From Pestalotiopsis fici W106-1 (taxonomy: Eukaryota > Ascomycota > Sordariomycetes > Amphisphaeriales > Sporocadaceae): a stretch of DNA of 64,000 nucleotides. The translations under genes were made by a program, and so were the position numbers. Within the stretch, counting starts at the first letter, position 1, and each line of letters begins with the position of its first letter. This document shows, piece after piece, positions 46,200 to 56,805 of the stretch. The notes beneath the pieces are model-generated. The model did not search any database. It was not told where the DNA came from and was given only the letters and a program-made list of their open reading frames with translations. Location of the stretch: contig NW_006917103.1 of assembly GCF_000516985.1 (NCBI RefSeq), forward strand, positions 1,116,001 through 1,180,000, read 5' to 3'.

Positions 46200-47280
46200 G
46201 TGCGCCTATAAACGCGCCTTTCCGGCCCCGGCCACGACCCGTACCACGCCCACGGTAATTGCCCCTATTTGCGCTTAATCGCACAATTGCGTTTAACTGC
46301 GTAGGTAATTGCGTTAACTGCGTAAAACTAGAATTCTATTCGTTTGCAGTTTTCTCGTCGCGTTTTTTAGATTTGCAATTAACTCGCCGATAACCCTTTT
46401 TGCCGCAATACTAATATTCGCCGTTAATTTAACCGTTGCCATTGGTAAATAGTAAATTAGCGTTATTTTTATTACCAATTGCTACTTTGCTTATAAACTC
46501 AGTTATAAGGGATTGCTAAAGTTATATAAATCCTAATATAACGCCTTTTAGGAGGATAGCTAATTAATCTCTTTTTCGTTTTATCCATTTTAAAGCCTTA
46601 TTTTTAGTGGCTCCTAAATATAACTGGATTTAACTATTTAAAATAAGGCGTTAATTACTAGCGTTATGGCTTTTTTGCATATAATAATTCCATTTAGTAT
46701 TAAATTTGGCTGGGTCTTTGCTATTATAGTCGAATTTATGTAATTTCCTTAATAATTCTTACCTCCTTTCGATAATAACAAAATTAAATTAACGGCGGAG
46801 AGCATTCTTTATCTTTATGCCTGTTAAACAGTGTTTTATAATTATCAATAGCGTCCCATTATTAATTATAGCCAAAATTGCAGCAGCAATAAGCTTTTTA
46901 TCCAAAGGGTAAATAAGGGTTTCTGCGATTTATCCAGCGGCCTGCTTATTAAGCTTAAGCAGTGCTATATAGGCGCGATAATTAAAGGTTCCTGCTAAAA
47001 ATTTTGATTTATCGATTTTAAACTTAAAGTCTTTTAAGCGAAGAATTAATATAATTAAAGCTTGCTTTAGTATATTATAGCCAGCTGCATTAGCGGCTAT
47101 TTACCCTATATCTTCAGCTATAGCTTCCGTAGCACCCGCTATAATTGCATACTTTATAACGCTTTGGCCAGCTTCACTAGCGATCGCCTAAGCAGCTATT
47201 ATAGCGCTCTAATCACCTTTAGTTAAAATGCCCTAGCTAGCAATATAGGGTTCTGGGTAACCTCTAATACCAGGTGCCAT
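46200..47280 (-). pseudogene. copia gag relic with zinc knuckle
   Basis: Begins at the ATG complementary to 47278-47280, with a frame recognisable through many stops, most at positions where Trp would fit. The segment FLAGTFNYRAYIALLKLNKQA is followed by a CCHC-like motif (YCGKKGYRRVNC, 46371-46431) and a basic RGRGTGRGRGRKG tail at about 46215-46260, usual for copia gag nucleocapsid. It would package element RNA in an active copy; here it is dead. Confidence 0.75.
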
Positions 47281-47335
47281 ATTATAACAAAAAAAGCTAT
47301 TCGTAATATCTTTTATATTAACTATAATGCTACTA

Positions 47336-47541
47336 TATAGGAAATTAATAGGGACTTAGTGTATTTAGTACAAATAAACAAATCTAGCTATATAGGTTTA
47401 GTTAAATAAAGTGCACAAAACCTAATTGCCTCCCACAGCCCACCGGAAATAGCCGTTAAGCCGGAGGTCCCGGGGTCTGATGCTTTTATCCGTCAAAACG
47501 AGAGTTGTACCCATTACTTTAGTCAAAGTCAACTTTCCACA
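47336..47541 (-). repeat. LTR, 206 bp (5' LTR of the minus-strand element)
   Basis: Starts TATAGGAAATTAATAGG and ends CTTTCCACA. Same length as the other copy. Its left end carries most of the G-to-A changes, and its right end keeps the CCACA terminus lost in the other LTR. Confidence 0.95.
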
Positions 47542-47546
47542 GTTTT
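47542..47546. repeat. Target-site duplication, right
   Basis: GTTTT immediately after the LTR, identical to 42154-42158. Confidence 0.85.
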
Positions 47547-48050
47547 AGGCTAGCGTTTATGCAAGGGACCAAGATAGGACGGACAGCGTAGCAGCGCGTG
47601 TGCATCGACGTCGCATTTTGAGCCATTCTTGCTTGCAACGGATTACGGACATGCATGTAGTATGGATTCCCGCAAAACTCATCAAGTCAAAATCAACCAT
47701 GGTCAATACTCGCGAAATCAGATATCGGGATCTCTGTTGATATTCGGTCCGTGCAATAGAAGTTCGGCAGTGGATTCTGAACCGTATTTAACCCGAAGGA
47801 CCCGAGCGAGGAATCCGAGTCCCCAACCCGCTAACCGTTAATCCCCTAGCCTTGATGGATGCTGCCAGCCTCCGTAAATTAGGCCGTGGACATGTAAACA
47901 GTCTTGACTCGGAGAACAAAATCATTGATGATCGCAAAGTTTGATTTTTCTCGTTAGAATGAATTGCATCTAAAACGTACCTAGAACACGGGTAATCGCC
48001 CATCTCATCCCACTCATTGTGGGCATCCTTGAACCCTTTCACTCGCCATC
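47547..48050. other. Intergenic region
   Basis: Host DNA of normal composition between the copia element and the DUF2985 gene. No gene recognised. Confidence 0.5.
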
Positions 48051-49372
48051 ATGGAGGAGCAGCCATCGTCGTCCATCGGCAGTGGTCCTCTTGGGCCGCT
48101 GCGACGGGCCTCAACCACGCTGATCAATGCCAACCCGCAGCTGGGCATGTGGCAGGCGACAGGCACGGCGCTCGCCCACGTCCCCGATATCACAGAGCTG
48201 CGCGGTGCCGAGACGGGCGGAAACATTCTTTTCAATTCGCAGGGCCGGTCTGCGCGCACAGCGGTCCGTCGAAGCGACGGCGAGCTAGTGCCATTGGGAA
48301 GCGTATCAAAGCCTCGCTCCGAGACGTTTCCTAGAGATGCAAATGCCGGCGCCGGCGGCGATGAGCCGGCCTTCACCCTGCCGCGTCGCCAGACTCTGCT
48401 TGAAATGCAGAGCAGCGAACCAAAGGCTGGCTGGGGCGTGACGATCCGCAATGGTCTCAAGGCTTACTGGAGTTTCCTCAAGACGCCCATTGGCGTCATG
48501 ATTACCATCTATTTTCTCAACATTGTTGTAAGTAGAACACTCGGATACTGGAAAGATATTTGTGTGCAGTGCTAACAAACACATAGGCTTGGGGAGTATG
48601 TTTTTTTATTTCTTTTTTTTGTTTTGTTTTTCTTCCTTCCTGCAATTGCAGTAACGCTCTTGGGTAAGGATCCTAGCAAGTCCATCTCTGTTGACTCTCA
48701 TCCAGGCCATGCTATTTTTCCTGCTTCTCAAGGCAGCTCCCGCCATGAATTACCCGACCGCCGACGATGACAACTCTCCACGCAAGAAATGGCTCGAAAT
48801 TGACAGTCAAATACTGAATGCCCTCTTTTGCGTCACCGGCTTCGGTCTAGCGCCGTGGCGCTTTCGTGATTTCTACCGCTACATGCGCGTCGTCTTTGTG
48901 CGGGATCGCACTGCTATGAGCAAACTCGCGGCCCAAAATAGCGGTTGGTTCCGAACCCCCGACTGGTACAACCACCACGAGGACGCCGAGGACGGCGCAT
49001 CGGGTAGTGATCACCTAGCCAGAACGCCGACGTTCACGGGTTCCAAAGCACCACCGACAGCCATGTGGAAGTTGGGACTGGTGATTTCCATGATGGTCTG
49101 GAATACGCTCTTTCAAGTTGTGCTCTCATACTTTATGTGGGCGTACAATCGGTTCGACAGACCTGTACGTCATGGTCATCCTTCTTCTCCTAAATTCTTT
49201 CGCAGCAAATATCAGTCGCTAACATTTGTCGCAGACCTGGGCCACTGGTACCTTTATTGGCCTCGGATGTGGCGTTTCGGCTGTGGCAGGATTTGTATCG
49301 TGGTGGGAAGGTCGGAAAGTCAAGAAGATTGAGGGGCCCGATGTCATTGTCGTCAAGGACGTGGAGGCTTGA
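48051..49372 (+). CDS. DUF2985 multi-pass membrane protein with a 9-nt microexon
   Basis: Four exons: 48051-48527, 48587-48595, 48706-49164 and 49235-49372; 360 aa. A cytosolic N-terminal region of about 140 residues is followed by four membrane helices: TPIGVMITIYFLNIVAWG, AMLFFLLLKAAPAMN, LGLVISMMVWNTLFQVVLSYFM and TGTFIGLGCGVSAVAGFVSW. The DUF2985 signature SPRKKWLEIDSQILNALFCVTGFGLAPWRFRD is complete. Exon 2 is only GCTTGGGGA (Ala-Trp-Gly); it lies between an intron ending ATAG and one starting GTATGT, and the family consensus NIVAWG-MLF requires these three residues. All junctions are in phase 0. Function of the family is unknown; location in an internal or plasma membrane is inferred. 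The last exon ends in a Lys-rich tail. Confidence 0.9.
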
Positions 49373-49485
49373 AGCGCACATAATTATCAGGATCACCGAA
49401 CAAGTAATAACTTCTACTAATGCATAATTATATTCTCACTAACTACAACTGCTATATTTCACCAACGCATTTCCCCACGCTTAGT

Positions 49486-52400
49486 TCAGCAAACCACTCG
49501 TTTGAACGGGGTGATATGAACCCCCGGCATCAGGCCCTCGTCGCTCGCGCCTGGAAGAGGCTGTCCAGCTACTGCCTCGAGGACAAGTGGCAAGGGAAGC
49601 AGTCCCGAGCTCTCCAGTGTGTCAAGGATCGTTTTCAGATAGTTCCACCAAGTCGTCGGTACCACTGCTGTCACGGTATTATTCCCAGGCTGAAGGTATG
49701 CGGAAATGTCTGCTCTTGCATGAGTGATGTCCAGGGGAGGTATCTGGTTGCCATTGACTTGCACGCGCAATGAGTGCAGCACGTTGTCAAATGAGATGTA
49801 GGCTCCCAGTGTACTGGCAGTGGTGTTGGTCGTGTCGGTTGGCCACATGAAAGTCGAGGTATAATATCCAATCCCAGAAGTATTTACTAGTGCTGGAATG
49901 TCTAGCCACGAAGTGAGCACTGACAAGGAGTGTGTCGTATTGAATTTTGTCATGGGTTGCTCCACGTTGGAAATGTTTGAAGGGGCCTCCCAATGTTCCG
50001 CGATAAGCTCCCACTCCGTCAACTCAAACGCTGCTGGAACGCCCGAGCCATCTATAGAACAAACAGCATTGTTTGATAGGACTGCTTCTCCATCATTGAC
50101 GGTGGTTGTCACATGCACGCCGAGGCCGCCACTCAGAGTGAAGTCAGCGCCAATGACGCCGGCTGGTGCAGAGGTAACGTGGTAGGCGGGTACACTACAG
50201 GTATTGTTCGAGTCAGTAAAAAGGATTATTGCCGTCTGATTCCCAGCCAGCTCAAGGGGAATCGTGGTAGAAGTCAAGTCCTGTTCATACACAAGAACCG
50301 GGGACTGGGTCCCTGTCCAAGGATTGAGGTAGTAGGGTGTCCGAGTGTCCGCGACGGTAACGTTGCCGGAGCTCGCGATCAAGTCGGCATATATAAGCGC
50401 ATATCCACCCTCTGTTGTTTCTCGCCATGTCGTGTACCAGGTACCATTGGTGTTGGTGGAAACCTTAGGACACAAGCCGAGTGTGGATAGTTGGTCGGCG
50501 AGCTGGTCCTCATTGATTGTATAGACCCCTTCGGTGGCCTCGAGGACAGCAAGATGTTCTTCGAAAACAGTAACATTCGATGCTTTACTCGCTGTTGGAT
50601 AGAGCTTCGGTGGTGCTCCAACAAATAATATGGGCAGACCAGATTCAGCGAAGCTTTGTAGTGTCGCGATGGCACTTAGAGTGAGATTAGACCCGCTCTG
50701 AACAACAAGAGCCTTCCACGCAGGGCCCTCTGGAGCCAGGACACCATTTTCTACTACGGCTTGAGGCAGTTCCAAGTTCTCCGGTGATAAGTAATTGTAA
50801 TTCCACCCTGCTCATAGTTAGCAAGCGCTCGCGAATCTTATTGCGACGGGCGTGACATACCTCTTTCAATCAGTTCAGGCAACTCATATACGGTCTGCAA
50901 GCTTGTTGCCGACTCCTTGTTGTATATTGCCACATCAATCTTAGGAACACCCGACTGTTGCACGTGCTGCACTCTTGCCATGTAGTTCAGAGTCTCCTCA
51001 AAGCCGTGCTCCCAGACAGGCTCGCGCGGTGACCACGGCTCGGAAAAGTGATAATCGAAAGCTACATGTCCCGGCCAGGTCGTTTGGTAGTAATTGCCGG
51101 AAAATGCCTGTCCATGGATTACATATTGATTCACCCCAGCTGCAAAACCACGGTTGGCCGAAAACAAAAGTTCAGGGAGATGGTATCGGAATGCGGAACT
51201 TTTCACGGCGCCTAGTTCGTTGGAAATGACTTGTCTCCCGGCAAGGTTGGCAGGGCCGGCAAACTTGCGGTATAGATCAATCGAATCGAGGAACGACAAA
51301 CTTTCACACTCTGGCGCATCGACGTCTGGGATGACTGTCTGCATATCCATTGGGAGGCCATACGCCGGCTGGAGGGATAGCGAGACACCAAGTCTATGAG
51401 TCCAGTCCGTCAGTGTAGAGATGTACTCCTGGTAACCCGCCGCCAGCGTTGCGCGAAAGTCATTGATGTATCCCACGCCTTGGTCATCGGTATCCAAGAT
51501 GCATTCAAAAGATCCTGGCTCCGTGGGCTGGAGTCCAATATTGTTGTCTCGAAATGCTAGAAGGGGCAGGAAAGGTTTGATGTCATAACCAAACAATTCT
51601 TGAAACCTCGATGGCAAGGAGCGCGACCACGAAACATTTGACAGAATTTCGAGACTATCTTCCCATGCTGTACCAATGTAAATCCTATGTTCAAAAAGAA
51701 GCGCAGCGCAATGAGGGTGCGACTGGCATTATCATAATGAGTAGAAACAAGCTTACCATAGTGCCCACTATTCTGTAGCTGCTCCCGAATGCCATCAACC
51801 AGTATGTGCTCTTCCCAAAATTGAATGATTGTATCTGCACCCTTTGCATCAAAATGATCCACGACATAGGAACCTTCGTCAAAGATGGATCCGTTAGACG
51901 TATTGTTAAATTGTAGATTCTTGTTTCCAGATAGTTTCTGATAGAAGCTGAAAATCCGATAATGTTGTCCGTCCTCTTTTCCTTGCAAGGAGATCTGGAC
52001 GGTACCGTTGGCAGATACCTGAGCCGTTTGGTCCAATAAACTGCCCGACGATAGAACATATTGGTCATACGTCACGTTTTCGATTCCAAGCAAGCCAGTC
52101 GCCTCGAACGTGATTGTTTTGTTTGAAGTAACACGAGCTGTAGCAAAAGACACCAGCTCGCCAGTTCCCCAACCTGGGATAAGACCTACGAAGGACCCAT
52201 TGTCTGGTACTTCGGCTGTGAAGGGCACCTGAACTGTTGAGTACAGAATTCAGCATGCAGAGGGATTATTCTTACCAGATCCCATTGCAAACCAGTATTG
52301 TTTTGATTTGCAGGAACGCCTTGTCCTTGATTCGGACCCAGTGCAAAATCCATCACGAGACCATGTTTTTCGTGGGCGCTGAGAGCTGCGGCAAAGAGAT

Positions 52401-52722
52401 TTCGATAGGGGACCGTACCAAAATTGTACGTAGACCAATCCGCACCGGCAGGTTGAGATCCAATTTGTCCTCCATATTCGAAGAACGGAAGCAGTTCGAT
52501 GCCTCCCGCACCAAGCGAACCGCTAGCCGCAATGTCAGCTACCACAGTGTCGACATCGACACTGGCATCCGGCAGCCAATACCGAAACCTCGGCCGAACA
52601 TTGGCGGTAGGGGTGGCAAAGGTTCCAGGATTGACGGCGGCACTGAGCTGGTAGTCGACGAGACATTGGCAAAAAGGAACAATGATGCAGAGCCAGGAGG
52701 CTCCAGAAGCAAGCCTCTTCAT
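49486..52722 (-). CDS. Secreted GH106-like glycoside hydrolase
   Basis: Four exons, 52722-52276, 52228-51757, 51667-50861 and 50807-49486, 1015 aa. The start at Met 52722 begins a signal peptide (MKRLASGASWLCIIVPFCQC); an earlier Met at 52785 would spoil it. The mature start (NPGTFATPTANVRPRFRYWLPDASVD, then GAGGIELLPFFEYGG and GLVMDFALGPNQGQG) matches fungal secreted hydrolases related to GH106 alpha-L-rhamnosidases. The C-terminal half has a beta-sandwich-like region with many N-x-S/T sites. The four exons close in frame and restore conserved blocks such as AWEDSLEILSNVSWS and WNYNYLSPENL. The natural substrate is probably a rhamnose-containing pectin or glycoside, by family only. TATAAATA lies on the minus strand at 52819-52812. 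Divergent from the carboxylesterase gene. Confidence 0.85.
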
Positions 52723-54071
52723 TATTAGAAAATAGAGATGTTCCACTAGGTAACGTACCAAAGTCGTGACATTGTGCAAATGCATGTCTGGGCTGTATCT
52801 ACAAGCGATTGTATTTATAGTGCTACCAAGAGCTTGATGCCAACTGCGCGATGATCAGAGTGTCCAATGAAGTATACCATAGTAGTACTAAGGAAGCGGG
52901 CTCGGGCTAAGAGAGGCCATCGCACGGGTTAGCTGGCGACGAGAGTGGCTGAACAGGGACATGTCCCCTCTCTATCCTTGCATGCACCTGGCCGCTTAAT
53001 AAATATCAACAAACGAATGGTTGCACCGGAAGGGCGATCATCGGTCTGAAGCCGAATAACGCGAGATTCTCGGGTTGCCGAATCCCCCAATCCCATTACC
53101 CCAGACGGCAACAACATCCGCCCCAGTCCAATCCAGGCACAAGTGTGGGGCCGCTTCATTGGGACGGGGACGGATGACTATTCGCACACTTGGAAGTTTG
53201 GCACCCAAATTGGCGGAAGGTTTTCGGAGATTGTTACGTGGATTGACCACCGAGGTGACAGCAAGGTAGCTCCGTACTTGAGTGTGTGCCGTGTGTTTCT
53301 ATTGAACACTCGCGCCGTATTGACGCGATGCTCAGGCGCGGCGACCCGGCCAAGCGGCAATGAACCTAGTCGTAGTCCGCGCCGAGGTTTGCCCCATGGT
53401 GGCGGTATGGGCAGAGATTGAGGCCCATACTTCAGCCGTGTTTTCTTGGCCGCAGGAAATACAGAAGAAATACTCAAGAATAAATCTTAGGTTAATGCCA
53501 GGGGTATGACTGATGATATGCAGATTGACTCATCAACTGTCACATGACAGAGGCAACTTGGTCCTTGTTTCGATATGAAAAAAAGAGGCAGTCGAAATAT
53601 TAGGTAAGCTCAGATGCCGCAAGGGTTCTTTCTTAATTCTTTAGCCAAAACCTTCGCTCCATATCAAATACCTACTAGGTAGAAAACAATGTTTTACCTT
53701 GTTGATATGGTACCCTACATGTTGGTGCCGAAAAAGTAAGTCGGCGCCTACCATGAAATGACTGCCTTGTGACACCGACCTGGTACCTTGCAGTCACGTC
53801 CAGATCAAACCTAAGGCAGCCTTTCTCCTGCCCATCGGCGACATTTGTTGGGGTGTACCTGGGAAAGACCAGCCAGGTCTCCGTGATGACCTATGCTTGT
53901 GTAGGATGATAAAAGCAGCCAAGTCTCCCCCCTGCATCCTCTTTTCTCTACTCCCATGCATTCTACCGTCCGTGGGCTTTGTATGGTTTCTCGTTGTCTT
54001 CGCAAGGTTGCCAATACAATCACATTCAACGTCTTATCATAGTATCTTGGCCAGTCGGCTAAATAGCTACC
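52723..54071. promoter_or_regulatory. Divergent intergenic region of the GH106-like and carboxylesterase genes
   Basis: 1.35 kb between two divergent genes for secreted enzymes, likely containing the upstream activating sites for both. A minus-strand TATAAATA at 52819-52812 lies about 90 nt before the GH start. No coding frame is convincing here. Confidence 0.5.
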
Positions 54072-56132
54072 ATGCACATCTCAATGCTTTTGTCGCTGAT
54101 CTTTACGATCGCCACCTTTCTGCCTTGCGTAAACGGTCAACAAAAGACTGTATTCGCTGGCAACTACGTGTATCGAGGCGTGGTCAATGAAACTGCAAAG
54201 TGAGTAATCCACCATTCAGATATTTCGTGATCATAGAAATCCTGACCTACGACTGCGGCACAGAATCATCTCATTCTACGGAATTCCTTACGCGCACCCA
54301 CCCATTGGAGACTTGAGATGGAGACCACCAGTGGTCAAGGACACAGGTTCGGAGCTGACGGAAGAGTTTTTATTTTATGATGCCAGCAATCGAGGTCCAC
54401 AATGTATTCAGAGTTTTCCGCCCTGGTCAACAGAATCTGCCTTCGATTCGCTCACAACCGAGGCAGAGGACTGTCTGCGGCTCGACATCTTGGCACCCAA
54501 AAACCCAGCGTCTGAAAAGCTCCCCGTCATGGTTCAGATTCACGGAGGAGGTCGGTAACCCCCAAACCTCGAAAATAATCATCATCATTTTGCTAAGTAA
54601 TCTGATAGGATACGTTAGCGGCAACACGTCCTCGTCTCCTGGTGCGAGCCTTGTTTACCAAGCAAACGGAAAACTCATCTATGTCGCCATCCAGTACCGC
54701 CTTGGGCCCCTTGGCTTTCTTGCTGGCGATGAGGTTGCCGCGAGCGGGTCTTGGAATGTCGGGCTTCTCGACCAGAGAGCTGCCTTGGACTGGGTTCGTA
54801 AAAATATTGAGTTCTTTGGTGGCGATCCTGAGAAGATCACCGTCATCGGGGAAAGTGCCGGTGGAGCTTCAGCCGGATTTCAGATGATGCTGAAAAAGAG
54901 ATCAGACTTGCCTTGGCCCGACATGAAGAATACTATTGCTGGGTCGAGCTTGACTTGGATGGAAACTGGAGGGTTTAACGGGTTTGACTTTAGAGATCCG
55001 ACAGGCTTCCCATTTCGTGCTGCAATAATGGGTAATTCTGCCTTCCAAACACTCGTGAGAACAGTCAGATGCGCTAACCTTTAGCGAACAGAATCCCCAT
55101 GGTGGTCCCCCATGATGAACAAGGATCAATTGAACAAGCAATATCAGCTGTTCCTTAGAGAAGCCGACTGCTCAACATTGGACTGCTTGCGAAAAGCACC
55201 CATATCAGCCATCAAGCTTGCTACAGAAAGTTCGTACAATATCAGCTATAACGACGGGGACTTCGCCTATGGGACTTATTACTGGGGTCCGGCTATGGAC
55301 GGAAAGGTTATCCCAGAACATCCGATGCAGGCGTTCAAAGAAAACCATGTGCTAAACATACCTATCATGATTAATCATGCTCGCGATGAGGGGTTTGAGG
55401 CCTCAAATGTCTCCATGACCACAGAGGCCGAGGTGGCAACGGACCTCGAGATATTGTGGCGTAACAAGTCCTTTGTTACTGACGCCTTGAAAAACTATCC
55501 AACTACCATGTTTAACAAGAGTGTTGTCGAAGCTTTGGACTTTGTTTCAGCTCTTCGAAAGGCTACTGGTAGCAACATTAGTTTCAGCGACGAGTTCGCT
55601 CGTCTAGAATCGCTCCTCGGCGAAGCGTTTGTAAACTGTCCTACCAGGTTCATCGCGTCGGCGGTCTCTCGAAGGGGCTTGGATACATTCAAAATGATCT
55701 TCGATGCAGGCAGTCAAATTCATGGCGCAACGCATCCATTTTTGTTCTCGGATACTGTTAATGGTGAGCCTCTCCGAAACTTATATATCTACTAGGTAAC
55801 AATTCACGGCTAATCATTTCCTCGAAACAGCTTCTGGCGAGATTACGCACGGCCCCATCACCTTGCCCGGAAACGAGAAGTTGGCTGCCCTATTGAGAAC
55901 TTACTTCATCACATTCACTATATATGCAGATCCAAACGAGGGTCCTGCAGATGATGAGCGGAGAGTTAGACCAATATGGCGAAGATATCTTGAAACAAAA
56001 ACTGACAACAAGAAGATATTGGTTCTCCGAAATAGTACTGACCCCGCAAGCACCACAAGGATTGACGATCCGGATGACAACAACCGTTGCGCATTCTTTG
56101 AGTCCTCTTCAGCATACTTGGAAGCTATATAA
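54072..56132 (+). CDS. Secreted type-B carboxylesterase
   Basis: Five exons: 54072-54199, 54264-54550, 54609-55031, 55092-55763 and 55831-56132; 603 aa. The signal peptide is MHISMLLSLIFTIATFLPCVNG. Carboxylesterase-lipase (COesterase) blocks are in order: FYGIPYAHPPIGDLRW, EDCLRLDILAP, oxyanion-hole HGGG joined across intron 2 to YVSG, FGGDPEKITVIGESAGGASAG with nucleophile Ser221, and GATHPFLF with the catalytic His. The intron 3 acceptor (GAACAG at 55091) was chosen because it gives IMESPWW, the expected block. Family enzymes hydrolyse esters of small alcohols, acyl or aromatic sugars; the substrate is not fixed. It sits between the GH106-like and the GH35 genes, which fits side-chain de-esterification (inference). 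Confidence 0.88.
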
Positions 56133-56805
56133 GCGTGTTAAAAGTAGCTCACGTACTCTATAAAGTACATTTCCTAGCTGAGTAGTTGACTTCGTTCTAA
56201 AGCAGAGAAGCATACAATTAATCCACCCCGTCGTGGTGCACTGTCTTGAATATACTGGGATTATTGTCGAAATGCATGGATTAGTAGACACACAGGAGCG
56301 CCGACTGCACCACCACGGCCAAGGCTGGATGTGTTCTCTGTCCGAGTGAGATATCATAGACACTAGTGACATTGGCCATAAACAGCAACAATTACTAATA
56401 GGCTTGAAGTCCAAGCCGCACCAATTAGAGTCCCACCCGAGAATAAACAATGCCACTATGATATTGGAGTGACCTAGAGCATGCCAGGATACCGGCAATT
56501 ATTCTGCATACCCCGCAAAGATCGGCACCGGAAGTTCCGGGAGCCTTCACAATATCGGTTGGAATGCGAGAAATCCGAGAAGTATTGCGAAAGAGTGGAT
56601 CCTGTCTCCATGTACAAGGCGAGTCGGAACGAGCAATGCTGCAAAGCGTAATTTAGGTCTCGTGCTAGATATCCCCGAGCAATCAATGTCCAAGGTAAAG
56701 AGCATTATCCAATAGTAGTATAAACAGGATCTATAAAATAGAGAAACATGCCGAACACGCAAATGAGCTCGGGCTCTTCATGCTGATCATTACTGAGCAG
56801 TCAAG
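56133..56805. promoter_or_regulatory. Intergenic with TATA box at 56732-56739
   Basis: TATAAAAT at 56732-56739 is about 70 nt before the GH35 start codon, a good core-promoter position. Otherwise no feature recognised. Confidence 0.5.

Larger units (their letters stand above)
42159..47541 (-). mobile_element. RIP-damaged Ty1/copia LTR retrotransposon, full length, defective
   Basis: The element is 5,383 bp, bounded by two 206-bp direct LTRs and a 5-bp target duplication. The coding strand is minus. Degraded protein similarity runs in this order along that strand: gag with ATG at 47280, a zinc knuckle near 46371-46431 (YCGKKGYRRVNC), an integrase zinc region near 45290-45480 (CDACDKAK), reverse transcriptase near 43410-43880, and RNase H near 42890-42925 (ADFAGD). 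Integrase before reverse transcriptase is the copia order. Every frame is full of stops, the DNA is extremely AT-rich with frequent TA dinucleotides, and many stops sit where Trp is expected (TGG to TAG), which fits RIP. The element cannot code for proteins. Confidence 0.93.

Noticed and set aside
42159..47541. CRISPR, integron or bacterial-type elements
   Set aside because: No spaced short repeats or bacterial signals occur; the gene structure is plainly fungal and the large element is an LTR retrotransposon.
48587..48595. Skipping the 9-nt exon by joining 48527 to 48706
   Set aside because: This keeps the frame but deletes the conserved Ala-Trp-Gly of the DUF2985 helix, and the ATAG and GTATGT sites around the microexon are good.
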